A stretch of 11,070 nt of DNA from Gammaproteobacteria bacterium (GTDB lineage Bacteria; Pseudomonadota; Gammaproteobacteria; Arenicellales; Poriferihabitantaceae), in assembly GCA_009839585.1 (NCBI GenBank), contig VXPI01000058.1, positions 1-11,070 on the forward strand, written 5' to 3'. Under the pieces are notes generated by a model, which saw nothing but the letters and a program-made list of their open reading frames with translations, was not told the DNA's origin and searched no databases. A program made the translations under genes and the position numbers. Numbering within the stretch: the stretch's first letter is position 1; each line of letters starts with the position of its first letter. Below are positions 1 through 7,918 of the stretch, piece by piece.

Positions 1-204
1 GTAGGTAATGGTTCTTTGCCCAGACTCTTCCTCCGTCTGCCCGGAAGATGATGACTCTTTTAAGAGCAATTCTTCTGTTTCCTCGGTTTTGGGAATCTCA
101 TGCGAGAACCCGGAAGCCGGAATAGCCAGCATGACAAATGCAAACATCACTATCCCCCGGCCGAACGTTTTTTCTACTGAATTCATTACTTTCAATTTAC
201 CCAT
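1..204 (-). CDS. Small exported acidic protein, 5' part only (possibly DUF2782 family)
   Basis: An uninterrupted reading frame of 68 codons runs from the ATG at 204-202 to the left edge, so the C-terminus is missing. The N-terminus has basic residues (Lys3, Lys5, Lys12, Arg16), a hydrophobic stretch at about residues 18-30 ending in Ala-Ser-Gly, and then a strongly acidic, Glu/Ser-rich segment (about residues 35-62). This is the pattern of a Sec signal peptide followed by a mature periplasmic or surface-associated region. A second in-frame ATG (residue 7, at 186-184) is an alternative start, and neither has a strong ribosome binding site. My recollection is that a small secreted protein of the DUF2782 family is often encoded beside polA in gammaproteobacteria. 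The size class, signal peptide and location fit, but the conserved C-terminal part lies outside the window, so the family is a guess. Export is more certain than identity. Confidence 0.6.
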   Translation of the reverse strand, partial: MGKLKVMNSVEKTFGRGIVMFAFVMLAIPASGFSHEIPKTEETEELLLKESSSSGQTEEESGQRTITY

Positions 205-225
205 GACGACCCTGCGCCAGCTGAA

Positions 226-254
226 GATATAGTAAGATTGTAGTCCATAATCAA
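226..254 (-). promoter_or_regulatory. Candidate sigma-70 promoter for the minus-strand exported-protein gene
   Basis: On the minus strand TTGATT (254-249) is followed after exactly 17 bases by TATATC (231-226). Each hexamer matches the sigma-70 consensus at four of six positions, and the spacing is ideal. A start about 7 bases downstream would leave an untranslated leader of roughly 15 bases before the ATG at 204. This rests on motif matching only. Confidence 0.35.
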
Positions 255-501
255 TGCGGTTTTTCGGAAACCCTGGCAGCTTCTCCTGATACTGCTGATG
301 GCGTGAACTACCGGCTTTTCAGTCCATGCTCCAATCTAAACTCTATTCACCCGAATTTTCGCGCTGGTCAACGGCATCATTGCAATGAACCCGCCATCTA
401 CAAATCCAGGCCAGCAAAAGCATGGTTTACAATACATGACCTCACAGATACAGGAACATTCCGTGCCAAGACCCAGCGAACAATCGGCTCGATACAGAGA
501 C

Positions 502-507
502 TATAAT
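502..507 (+). promoter_or_regulatory. Candidate -10 box directly upstream of polA
   Basis: A perfect TATAAT occupies 502-507, ending 7 bases before the polA ATG at 515. No convincing -35 hexamer lies 16-18 bases upstream (AACAAT at 479-484). If this box is used, transcription would start at or within a base or so of the start codon, giving a leaderless mRNA. A chance match in an AT-rich spot is the main alternative. Confidence 0.35.
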
Positions 508-514
508 GGTGTGA

Positions 515-3235
515 ATGTTGCCTGACTCCTCTCAAAAGAAACTCGTTCTTGTGGATGGGTCTAATTTGCTCTATCGTGCTTATCATGCATTGGGAAGAGA
601 GCCACTCACCACTTCCGATGGGCGAACAACTCAGGCCATCTTTGGCATGATCAACATGCTGAAAAACCTTCTCAAGGATGGCAAAACACGGTATATGGCC
701 GTGGTCATGGATGCCAAGGGAAAAACCTTCCGACACGAGAGGTATCCACCTTACAAGGCAACTCGGGACGCAATGCCGGATGATCTCATATATCAGAAAG
801 AGTATCTGGAGCGCATCATCCCCGCTATGGGACTCAAGATGCTTTCAGTGCCGGGTGTTGAGGCGGATGATGTAATAGGCACTCTGGCGATTCAGGGCCA
901 TCAGCAGGGCTTTTTCGTCGAGATTATCAGCAGCGACAAGGATCTGGCGCAACTCATCAGCGATGATATCCATATGGTCGATACAAGGAATAATACACGT
1001 ATGGATGTATCCGGCGTCAAGGAAAAATTTGGTATCCCGCCGGAATTAATTACTGATTATCTGGCTCTGGCTGGCGATCAATCCGACAACATTCCCGGGA
1101 TACCCGGGGTTGGAGGGAAAACTGCTCTGAAATGGCTTGATCAATTCGGCGACCTCAATGAAATCAAGGCGCAGGCCGAAACAATTACCGGCAAAGTTGG
1201 GGAAAACCTGCGTAATAATCTTGAGCAGATGGATCTCTTTTTGGAACTTGTGACCATTGACTGTGATGTTGAACTATCGCTACGACCTGAGGATTTAACC
1301 GTATGTGAACCAGAACAGGGCAACCTGAAAGAATACTTTGAGGATCTGGAATTCCGCACCTTGACTGGCGAAATCGCTGGTGGGTCCGGATCCAAAAATG
1401 GACAGGCTGACAAACAGGCCGAGGCATCAGGCTATGCGACCATACTCGATGAAAAGGACCTTGATCAATGGATTTCCGAACTTGCCGCAAGCAGCATTAT
1501 TGCGCTTGACACGGAAACCACTTCGCTCGATCCGCATCAGGCTGAACTGGTTGGACTGTCATTTTCGGTTGAACCCGGCAACGCTGCTTATCTTCCGTTG
1601 ATTCATTCGTATGTGGGTGTGCCTGACCAACTCCCGATGAAGCCCGCCTTGTCTAAACTGAAACAGGTTCTTGAAGATCCGAAGCAAGCGAAAACAGGAC
1701 AAAATCTTAAATTCGATATCGAGGTTCTGCGTCGCTACGGCATTACGGTCCGGGGTGTTACCCATGACACCATGCTGATGTCCTATGTGCTGGATGCCGG
1801 CAGTTCCCGACATGACCTTGATACGCTGGCGAAGAAGCACCTCAACAAGGACACGGTGAAATTCAAGGATATTGCCGGCACCGGTAAAAACCAGCTGACC
1901 TTCGATCAAATACCACTGGATACTGCCAGCCATTATGCTGCAGAGGATGCCGACATTGCCCTCCAGCTTCATCATCTTCTGAGTGAAAAGATACAACAGC
2001 ACGAAGGCCTCAACAAGGTTTTCACAAGTATTGAGATGCCGCTTCTGGACGTCCTGGTCAAGACCGAGTCCAATGGCGTAAAAGTGGATGCGGACATGCT
2101 ACACAGACAATCACGGGAAATTGCCGACAAGCTGGTCGAACTCGAGAGTCATGCCCATGAAATGGTCGGGAAGCCATTCAATATGAACTCTCCTTCCCAG
2201 ATCCAGGAAATCCTGTTTACCGACCTGCAGCTTCCGGTCATCAAGAAAACCCCAAAGGGACAGCCTTCAACCGCCGAATCGGTATTGCAGGACCTGGCCG
2301 CAGACTTTGAATTGCCCGAGGTTATTCTGGAATATCGCGGACTGGCCAAACTGAAGAGCACCTATACCGATAAACTGCCAACCCTGATCAATCCGCAAAC
2401 CGGGCGCATTCATACGTCATACCATCAAGCAGTCGCTTCAACCGGTCGACTATCTTCTTCAGACCCAAACCTGCAAAATATACCGGTGCGTAGCAAGGAG
2501 GGCCGACGGATTCGGGAAGCGTTCATTGCCGAACCGGGTAACTTGATCCTGTCGGCGGACTATTCGCAAATCGAGCTCAGGATAATGGCTCATCTATCTG
2601 GTGACCAAGGCCTGGTCTCTGCATTTCATGACGGAGCTGATGTGCATACCAGAACCGCAGCCGAGGTGTTTTCAGTCAAGCCGGAGCTGGTTGATGCCGA
2701 GCAACGGCGGCGCGCCAAAGCCATTAACTTTGGCTTGATTTATGGCATGACCGCCTTTGGTCTCGCCCGACAACTGCACATTAATCAAGGGGTAGCCAAA
2801 AACTATATCGATATCTACTTTGAACGCTATCCCGGGGTTCTCGAGTACATGGAAAAGTCAAAAGAAAATGCCCGCAGCAAGGGATTTGTAGGCACGTTGT
2901 TCGGGCGGCGATTGAATCTTCCGGACATCCATGCAAAAAACCAATCCGTCAGACAATATGCCGAACGAACCGCCATTAATGCTCCAATGCAAGGCACGGC
3001 TGCAGATTTAATCAAGTTGGCCATGATTGAAATTGACAGGTGGATCAGTTCCCAGCCCAATCTAAAAACAATGATGATCATGCAGGTCCATGATGAACTG
3101 GTTTTTGAGGTGCCGCGCCATGAAGTGGATGAAATCACCAACAAGGTTAGGGAAATCATGTGTCATATCGCCGAGTTGAACGTACCGCTGGTGGTGGATG
3201 TGGGCGTGGGGGCTAACTGGAAAGAAGCACATTGA
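515..3235 (+). CDS. polA: DNA polymerase I, with 5' nuclease and proofreading domains
   Basis: This cytoplasmic repair and replication enzyme fills gaps, removes RNA primers and proofreads. At 906 residues it is close to E. coli PolA (928). The 5'-3' nuclease domain (about 1-290) shows LVDGSNLLYRAYH (12-24), EADD (116-119), SSDKDL (139-144) and the GDQSDNIPGIPGVGGKTA helix-hairpin-helix region (187-204). The 3'-5' exonuclease domain (about 305-495) keeps the metal ligands Asp332 and Glu334 (DTETTSLD), Asp401 (NLKFD), and Tyr474 with Asp478 (YAAEDAD), so proofreading should be active. The polymerase domain (about 500-906) has motif A with Asp682 (ADYSQIELR), the O-helix with Lys735, Phe739 and Tyr743, and motif C His859-Asp860-Glu861. 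A stop codon at 512-514 abuts the ATG, so no longer start exists. No Shine-Dalgarno sits at normal spacing. The linker at 287-305 is Gly/Ser/Lys-rich and hydrophilic. No terminator separates it from cfa. Confidence 0.98.
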   Translation: MLPDSSQKKLVLVDGSNLLYRAYHALGREPLTTSDGRTTQAIFGMINMLKNLLKDGKTRYMAVVMDAKGKTFRHERYPPYKATRDAMPDDLIYQKEYLERIIPAMGLKMLSVPGVEADDVIGTLAIQGHQQGFFVEIISSDKDLAQLISDDIHMVDTRNNTRMDVSGVKEKFGIPPELITDYLALAGDQSDNIPGIPGVGGKTALKWLDQFGDLNEIKAQAETITGKVGENLRNNLEQMDLFLELVTIDCDVELSLRPEDLTVCEPEQGNLKEYFEDLEFRTLTGEIAGGSGSKNGQADKQAEASGYATILDEKDLDQWISELAASSIIALDTETTSLDPHQAELVGLSFSVEPGNAAYLPLIHSYVGVPDQLPMKPALSKLKQVLEDPKQAKTGQNLKFDIEVLRRYGITVRGVTHDTMLMSYVLDAGSSRHDLDTLAKKHLNKDTVKFKDIAGTGKNQLTFDQIPLDTASHYAAEDADIALQLHHLLSEKIQQHEGLNKVFTSIEMPLLDVLVKTESNGVKVDADMLHRQSREIADKLVELESHAHEMVGKPFNMNSPSQIQEILFTDLQLPVIKKTPKGQPSTAESVLQDLAADFELPEVILEYRGLAKLKSTYTDKLPTLINPQTGRIHTSYHQAVASTGRLSSSDPNLQNIPVRSKEGRRIREAFIAEPGNLILSADYSQIELRIMAHLSGDQGLVSAFHDGADVHTRTAAEVFSVKPELVDAEQRRRAKAINFGLIYGMTAFGLARQLHINQGVAKNYIDIYFERYPGVLEYMEKSKENARSKGFVGTLFGRRLNLPDIHAKNQSVRQYAERTAINAPMQGTAADLIKLAMIEIDRWISSQPNLKTMMIMQVHDELVFEVPRHEVDEITNKVREIMCHIAELNVPLVVDVGVGANWKEAH

Positions 3236-3242
3236 GCATCAA

Positions 3243-3271
3243 TTCGGGATTCTCAGAAAAAATGTTATCAT
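3243..3271 (+). promoter_or_regulatory. Weak candidate promoter for cfa
   Basis: In the 84-base polA-cfa gap, TTCGGG (3243-3248) is followed after 17 bases by TATCAT (3266-3271). The -10 is fair and the -35 weak. Another -10-like hexamer, TATAGT, lies at 3278-3283 without a matching -35. cfa genes in enterobacteria are partly RpoS-dependent, which would tolerate a poor -35, but nothing here proves that. Confidence 0.25.
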
Positions 3272-3319
3272 GCAGGTTATAGTGCCAAGAGGTGAATTTG
3301 GTAACCATATTGAGCCATC

Positions 3320-4483
3320 ATGCCTGAATCGCTGATCAGAAACTCAGTAGAAAGTAAATCAAGAGTGGAACATATCGCCTTAAAGCGGTTCGGCCCCTTG
3401 CTTGAGAAGGCAGATGTCCAGATAAATGGCTCCAGGCCGTGGGACCCACAGATCAACAATTCGGATTTTTTCAGGCGGGTTCTGCTACATGGCTCGCTAG
3501 GTCTTGGGGACAGCTATGTTGATGGCTGGTGGGAATGTCAGCAAGTTGATGAACTGGTAAACCGCATACTTCGTTTGCCGTCAAACAAAAGCAAGCGTTT
3601 TACCATAGACCTGCTATCGAGGTTGCGGGCTACCCTGTTTAACCTGCAAAAAGAGTCGCGGGCCGTCCAGGTCGGCAAGCAGCACTATGATGTGGGTAAC
3701 GAACTGTATCAGGGCATGCTGGACCAGAGAATGGTCTATACCTGCGGTTACTGGGCCCGCTCGGACAATCTGGATGATGCACAGCAGGACAAGCTGGACC
3801 TGGTTTGCAAGAAGATTTTTCTAAAACCCGGTATGCGGGTGCTGGATATTGGTTGCGGCTGGGGCAGTTTCGCAAAGTTCGCAGCCGAGAATTACGGGGC
3901 GAAAGTGGTTGGAGTTACGATTTCAAGGGAGCAGGTCAAGCTGGGCATGGAAATGTGCAAGGGGCTGCCGGTTGACTTGCGATTCCAGGATTACCGGAAA
4001 ATCAATGAAAAGTTTGACGCAGTAATTTCACTCGGCATGTTCGAACATGTGGGTCATAAAAACTACCGAACCTACATGAACGTTGCACACAACTGCCTTC
4101 ATGAAGAGGGACTGTTTCTGTTGCATACGATCGGCAAGAACAGTTCGTTGCCGGGAGTCGATCCCTGGGTTGGGAAGTATATTTTTCCGAATGGCGAACT
4201 ACCCTCCCTAAAACTGATTGCCAAAGCTGCTGAATCCTGTTTTCTGATCGAGGATGTGCATAATTTCGGGCCGGATTATGACCGCACACTGATGTCCTGG
4301 CACGACAATTTCAAGCGATATTTCCTGCCCCGCATAACCGGCCCTGCCGAACAGCGCTTCTACCGAATGTGGAGCTATTACCTGCAGGTCTGTGCCGGGG
4401 CATTTCGAGCGCGCGACCTGCAGTTGTGGCAGGTTGTGCTTTCCAAAGGCATGCCCCATGAAGCATATCGACGTCCTGAGTGA
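3320..4483 (+). CDS. cfa: Cyclopropane-fatty-acyl-phospholipid synthase
   Basis: The enzyme moves a methylene group from S-adenosylmethionine onto the cis double bond of unsaturated acyl chains in membrane phospholipids, usually on entry to stationary phase or under acid and other stress. At 387 residues it matches E. coli Cfa (382) along its length. The N-terminal lipid-binding region (about 1-120) includes a GDSYVDGWWE segment (63-72). The SAM-binding motif VLDIGCGWGSFAKFAA is at 174-189, followed by VVGVTIS (196-202). The bicarbonate-site residues known from E. coli (Cys139, Glu239, His266, Ile268, Tyr317) appear at a constant offset of three: Cys142, Glu242, His269, Ile271, Tyr320. The C-terminal signature CAGAFRARDLQLWQVV (358-373) is intact. 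The ATG is preceded in frame by a TGA at 3311-3313, so it is the first possible ATG; only a weak GAG lies at ribosome-binding distance. It probably has its own promoter but could also be read through from polA. Confidence 0.97.
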   Translation: MPESLIRNSVESKSRVEHIALKRFGPLLEKADVQINGSRPWDPQINNSDFFRRVLLHGSLGLGDSYVDGWWECQQVDELVNRILRLPSNKSKRFTIDLLSRLRATLFNLQKESRAVQVGKQHYDVGNELYQGMLDQRMVYTCGYWARSDNLDDAQQDKLDLVCKKIFLKPGMRVLDIGCGWGSFAKFAAENYGAKVVGVTISREQVKLGMEMCKGLPVDLRFQDYRKINEKFDAVISLGMFEHVGHKNYRTYMNVAHNCLHEEGLFLLHTIGKNSSLPGVDPWVGKYIFPNGELPSLKLIAKAAESCFLIEDVHNFGPDYDRTLMSWHDNFKRYFLPRITGPAEQRFYRMWSYYLQVCAGAFRARDLQLWQVVLSKGMPHEAYRRPE

Positions 4484-4523
4484 TTTCGACTACCTGATAT
4501 CCTGAATTGACCGGGAATGTACC

Positions 4524-4554
4524 CCCGGGCTAGGGCAACCGTACTCTGCCCGGG
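4524..4554. repeat. GC-rich hairpin after cfa (7-bp perfect stem)
   Basis: CCCGGGC (4524-4530) and GCCCGGG (4548-4554) form a perfect inverted repeat around a 17-base loop. It lies 40 bases after the cfa stop codon. No T-run follows on the plus strand, so it is not a textbook intrinsic terminator, though it could protect or help end the cfa mRNA. Its loop contains CGTACTC (4540-4546), which also occurs in the loop of the neighbouring terminator hairpin. Confidence 0.5.
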
Positions 4555-4583
4555 TCAAATAGTCGCTCACTTGAGCCGTTCGC

Positions 4584-4627
4584 AAAAAAGCAAGGCCGGC
4601 GGGAATATCGTACTCGCGCCGGCCTTG
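4584..4627 (-). terminator. Rho-independent terminator of the ABC transporter operon
   Basis: On the minus strand, 19 bases after the binding-protein stop codon, an 11-bp perfect stem (arms at 4627-4617 and 4601-4591, sequence CAAGGCCGGCG) encloses a 15-base loop. It is followed after one G by six T residues (plus-strand A at 4584-4589). GC-rich stem plus U-tract is the classical intrinsic terminator. On the plus strand there is no T-run, so it is directional for the minus-strand operon. Confidence 0.9.
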
Positions 4628-4646
4628 AGAGGTTCCGTTCAGGACC

Positions 4647-6188
4647 TTATGCGAACCACCAGTTCTCGGCCATTCTTGCGTTATCCATCATCCAGGATTT
4701 TCCGATTGCGCCAGTGCTGGCCAGCTTGCTGCTCGAAGCACCAACATAACTTGCAAACATCGGTACGATGACGCCACCCTCAACATTCAGGATCATCTGC
4801 ATTTCATGGTAAATTTGCCTGCGTTTGTCTGAATCGAGTTCAACACGGCCCGCGTATAGCAGCTCCTGGAAACGTGGATGATCCCATTGTGAATCATTCC
4901 ATGGAACGCCTGCCTCGTAAGCCGTTGAGAACATCCAGTCTTCAGTAGCACGACCAGACCAGTAAACCGCCACAAATGGCTTCTTGAGCCAGACATTGGA
5001 CCAATAGCCATCGGACGGTTCCTGAACGACGTTGAGATTGATGCCACCAGCTTTCGCCGAAGCCTGATACAGCTGGCCCGCATTGGTCGCACCTGGGAAT
5101 CCGGCCTCTGAAACACTGATGTCGACATTCAATTCGCTCAAGCCAGATTTGGCCAGCAGGCTTTTTGCCCTTTCCGGATCGTATTCCGTCTGCTTCAGGT
5201 CACTATAGTGATACTGATTGCCGGGTCCAATGGGATGATCATTTCCCACCTGGCCATGACCCTGCAGAATCTTGTCGACCATTTCCTGTCGATTGATTCC
5301 ATACTTCAGGGCCTGACGAACGTTGAGATCATCAAAAGGCGATGTCTGACTCAGCATGGCAAAGGTATAGTGCTGGTTGCCAACAGCCTCGAAAATATCA
5401 ATGTTGGGATTTGCCCGTAGCAACGGTTCGGTATTGAAGTCCACCCGATTCACCGCATCAACCTGACCGGTCATCAAGGCATTCATCCGTGCAGCACTGT
5501 CATTGATGGCAATCACTTCGACTTCATCAAAGTGTCCATATTCATCTCCCTTGTAATGATTCGCATAACGACTGGTTACCAGACGTACACCCGGGTCGAA
5601 CGATTCAACCTGATACAGCCCGGTACCAATACCGTTAGCCATTGCTTCGGGAATCTGACCCGCTGGAAAGATGCAGATATGGTAATCCGACATCAGATAC
5701 GGAAAGTCCGCATTCGCTTTTTCCAGCGTGAACATCACTTGATGCTCGTTCATTTTCTTCATTTCGGAAACATTGGCCACGATCGGCTGGGCTGCTGATT
5801 TGGCTCCTTCCGCAACATGCAGTTGCATGGACTCGATTACATCATCGGCACCAAAAGATTTTCCATTATGGAACGTAGCGCCCTTGCGCAGGTTGAACAC
5901 CCAGGTTTTGGCATCATCCGATGACCAGTCAGAAGCAAGCTCACCAACGAGCTGACCTTCAGAAGTAACCCGGGTAAGACAGTCAAAAACCGTTCCATGA
6001 CCGGACAGAATCATGAAGATATCGGAATGAGTCCTTGAATCCCAGCTATCGGAGGTATTTGCACCATCCAAGCCCAGTCTGAGTCTTCCCCCTTTTTTTG
6101 GCATTGCCTGTGTCGAGATAGCCGGCACCATGGTCAGCGCGGTAGCTGCCGCCCCGGCTTTCAACACATCACGTCTTGTTATATTCAT
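4647..6188 (-). CDS. ABC transporter substrate-binding protein, family 5 (peptide/nickel/opine class), Tat signal
   Basis: This is the periplasmic receptor that captures the ligand and delivers it to the permeases encoded upstream. It has 513 residues, usual for the family. The N-terminus TRRDVLKAG (4-12), a hydrophobic stretch (about 13-25) and a Thr-Gln-Ala cleavage site (26-28) form a twin-arginine export signal, so the protein is probably folded before export. The family signature appears at about 79-118: GQLVGELASDW, then WVFNLRKGATFHNGK and ADDVIES. Later landmarks are NVRQALKYGINRQEM (289-303) and YDPERAKSLLAKSGL (336-350), also standard. A Shine-Dalgarno AAGAGGAA (6205-6198) precedes the ATG at good distance. 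It is last in the operon, 65 bases after the ATPase gene, and is followed by the terminator. The ligand cannot be told: dipeptide, oligopeptide, opine and metal-chelate binders share this fold. Confidence 0.93.
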   Translation of the reverse strand: MNITRRDVLKAGAAATALTMVPAISTQAMPKKGGRLRLGLDGANTSDSWDSRTHSDIFMILSGHGTVFDCLTRVTSEGQLVGELASDWSSDDAKTWVFNLRKGATFHNGKSFGADDVIESMQLHVAEGAKSAAQPIVANVSEMKKMNEHQVMFTLEKANADFPYLMSDYHICIFPAGQIPEAMANGIGTGLYQVESFDPGVRLVTSRYANHYKGDEYGHFDEVEVIAINDSAARMNALMTGQVDAVNRVDFNTEPLLRANPNIDIFEAVGNQHYTFAMLSQTSPFDDLNVRQALKYGINRQEMVDKILQGHGQVGNDHPIGPGNQYHYSDLKQTEYDPERAKSLLAKSGLSELNVDISVSEAGFPGATNAGQLYQASAKAGGINLNVVQEPSDGYWSNVWLKKPFVAVYWSGRATEDWMFSTAYEAGVPWNDSQWDHPRFQELLYAGRVELDSDKRRQIYHEMQMILNVEGGVIVPMFASYVGASSSKLASTGAIGKSWMMDNARMAENWWFA

Positions 6189-6253
6189 TCTGTTTTGTTC
6201 CTCTTGTCAAAAAATTAAATAAACAATACTCAATCATAATCGATTTTTATTCG
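6189..6253 (-). promoter_or_regulatory. AT-rich leader of the binding-protein gene
   Basis: This is the only sizeable gap inside the transporter operon. It is markedly AT-rich, has AATAAA and TTTATT as inverted arms, then a T-run, then the Shine-Dalgarno (6205-6198). No sigma-70 promoter with proper spacing is evident. It may act as an mRNA processing or stability element that lets the binding protein be made in excess over the membrane parts, a common arrangement, but this is inference. Confidence 0.3.
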
Positions 6254-7915
6254 TTATGCTTGGTTCATGCGGTCAATTGCTGCATCGCCGATATTGTCCA
6301 CGCCCCGCTGTTCCAGCAATTCAGTAAGCCAGTTCGGGTCCATCTCCGGCACTGAACTCAACAACAAACTGGTATATTCATGGTGGGGAGGGGTAAACAT
6401 CGCGGTCTTGCCGCCAGCTTCTACAACCCGACCGTCCTTCATCACCACTACCTCATCTGAAATAGCCCGAACCGTAGCCAGATCGTGGGTGATGAACATG
6501 TAGGCGAGGCCCAGCGAGTCCTGAAGACGAGCCAGCAATTTAAGAATACCTTCGGCAACCAGCTGATCCAACGCCGAAGTAACCTCATCACAGATGATGA
6601 ACTTTGGGTCGGCAGCAAGTGCCCGGGCAATCCCAATTCTCTGTTTCTGCCCACCCGACAGTTCCGAAGGCAGGCGATCAATGAATTGGTCCGGATCCAG
6701 TTCAATCTGGTCCAGAAGTTCCCTCACCCGCTCCTCCTTTTTCCTGCCTCGCAAACCCAGATAAAATTCCACGGGACGGCCAATAATTTCGCGAATCCGC
6801 TTGCGTGGATTCAATGCCGTATCCGCCATCTGATAGATCATTTGCGCCTGTTTTAACTGTTCGACAGTTCGTTGCCGGTAATCAGCCGGCAGTGGAACAC
6901 CATCAAACTCAATAGATCCTTGAGATGGTTTTAACAGGCCGGTGATACAACGGGCAACAGTCGATTTGCCGGATCCCGACTCACCCACCACAGCGACTGT
7001 GCGGCTCGCATGGATATCAAACGAGACATCGTGCAATACCGGAATTTTTGCATAGGCGGCAGTAACATTGCGCACCCGCACAACTGGCATTTCCTCCTTG
7101 GACGCCAACGGCTTTTCTTCGCGGGTGAAGCTTCGAACTGCCCATAATGACTTGGTATAGTCCTCCTTGGGATCCTTGAGCATCGAATCCGTGCCCGATT
7201 CCTCGACTTCATCACCCTTTAGCAAAACCTTGATGCGGTCTGCCATTTGGGCAACCACCGCAAGATCATGCGTGATGTAGATGGCAGCAGTATTGAATTG
7301 CTTCACGATATCGCGGATTGCGGCCAATACTTCAATCTGGGTAGTTACATCCAGCGCGGTGGTCGGTTCGTCAAAGATAATCAGGTCCGGCCTACAGGAC
7401 ATTGCCATGGCTGTCATGGCCCGTTGCAGCTGTCCGCCAGAGACCTGATGAGGATATCGGAATCCAATCTCGTCCGGAGTCGGCAGGCGCAAGCGGCGAT
7501 AAAGTTCAATTGCATCTTTTTCCGATTCCGGACGACTGGATATTCCATGCTGAATCGGGGCTTCCGTGTGCTGGTTGATGATCTTGTGCGCGGGGTTAAA
7601 ACTTGCAGCGGCAGACTGGGCAACATAGGCAATCCGGCTACCCAGCAAGGAACGCTTGGTCTGGGCGTCTGCAGAAATCAGGTCAATGCCATCAAACTCG
7701 ACTGTACCACTGACAATACGACAGCCATCACGCGCAAAACCCATGGCTGCAAGACCTAATGTAGATTTTCCGGCCCCTGACTCGCCAATCAGGCCCAGCA
7801 CTTCACCACGATTCAGATGCAGGTCAACACTGTTTATAATCGGCAGCCATTGTTCATCCGATCGCCCCTGGATAACGATCTTTTCGATTTTGACCAGTAG
7901 CTGACCGGTATTCAT
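6254..7915 (-). CDS. Fused two-domain ABC transporter ATPase (DppD-DppF type)
   Basis: This cytoplasmic energy module of the importer carries in one 553-residue chain the two nucleotide-binding domains that are separate proteins in classical Dpp/Opp systems. First domain (about 1-265): Walker A GESGAGKST (44-52), Q-loop Gln100, signature VSGGQ (158-162), Walker B FDEP (181-184) with catalytic Glu183, and switch His216. Second domain (about 277-553): Walker A GESGSGKST (311-319), Q-loop Gln362, signature LSGGQ (419-423), Walker B CDE (442-444) with Glu444, and switch His477. All key residues are present twice, so both sites should hydrolyse ATP. The C-terminal tails after each domain resemble the oligopeptide-transporter C-terminal extension; the [4Fe-4S] cysteine cluster seen in some Dpp/Opp ATPases is not apparent. 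The ATG lies 3 bases after the permease stop and an AAGGA Shine-Dalgarno overlaps the end of that gene, so translation is probably coupled. Confidence 0.96.
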   Translation of the reverse strand: MNTGQLLVKIEKIVIQGRSDEQWLPIINSVDLHLNRGEVLGLIGESGAGKSTLGLAAMGFARDGCRIVSGTVEFDGIDLISADAQTKRSLLGSRIAYVAQSAAASFNPAHKIINQHTEAPIQHGISSRPESEKDAIELYRRLRLPTPDEIGFRYPHQVSGGQLQRAMTAMAMSCRPDLIIFDEPTTALDVTTQIEVLAAIRDIVKQFNTAAIYITHDLAVVAQMADRIKVLLKGDEVEESGTDSMLKDPKEDYTKSLWAVRSFTREEKPLASKEEMPVVRVRNVTAAYAKIPVLHDVSFDIHASRTVAVVGESGSGKSTVARCITGLLKPSQGSIEFDGVPLPADYRQRTVEQLKQAQMIYQMADTALNPRKRIREIIGRPVEFYLGLRGRKKEERVRELLDQIELDPDQFIDRLPSELSGGQKQRIGIARALAADPKFIICDEVTSALDQLVAEGILKLLARLQDSLGLAYMFITHDLATVRAISDEVVVMKDGRVVEAGGKTAMFTPPHHEYTSLLLSSVPEMDPNWLTELLEQRGVDNIGDAAIDRMNQA

Positions 7916-7918
7916 GAG

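Larger units (their letters stand above)
205..514. other. Divergent intergenic region between the exported-protein gene and polA
   Basis: This 310-base region separates two divergently transcribed genes. It holds a candidate minus-strand promoter (226-254) and a TATAAT hexamer next to polA (502-507). A 67-codon plus-strand frame with a GTG start (303-506) crosses most of it, but it has no recognisable protein character. I see no tRNA, no strong terminator hairpin and no repeat. A small RNA cannot be excluded by eye. Confidence 0.6.

Noticed and set aside
303-506. 67-codon plus-strand frame between the exported-protein gene and polA
   Set aside because: GTG start without a Shine-Dalgarno, no recognisable domain or signal, and its stop falls inside the TATAAT before polA. 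Most likely chance.
398-736. 112-codon minus-strand frame overlapping the polA start
   Set aside because: It lies largely antisense to the polA coding region, with no protein-family character; a shadow frame.
1559-2002. 147-codon minus-strand frame inside polA
   Set aside because: Antisense to the proofreading domain, whose catalytic motifs are intact; long antisense frames are expected in coding DNA of this composition.
4517-4771. 84-codon plus-strand frame across the convergent intergenic region
   Set aside because: It runs through both hairpins and then antisense to the binding-protein gene, with no recognisable motif.
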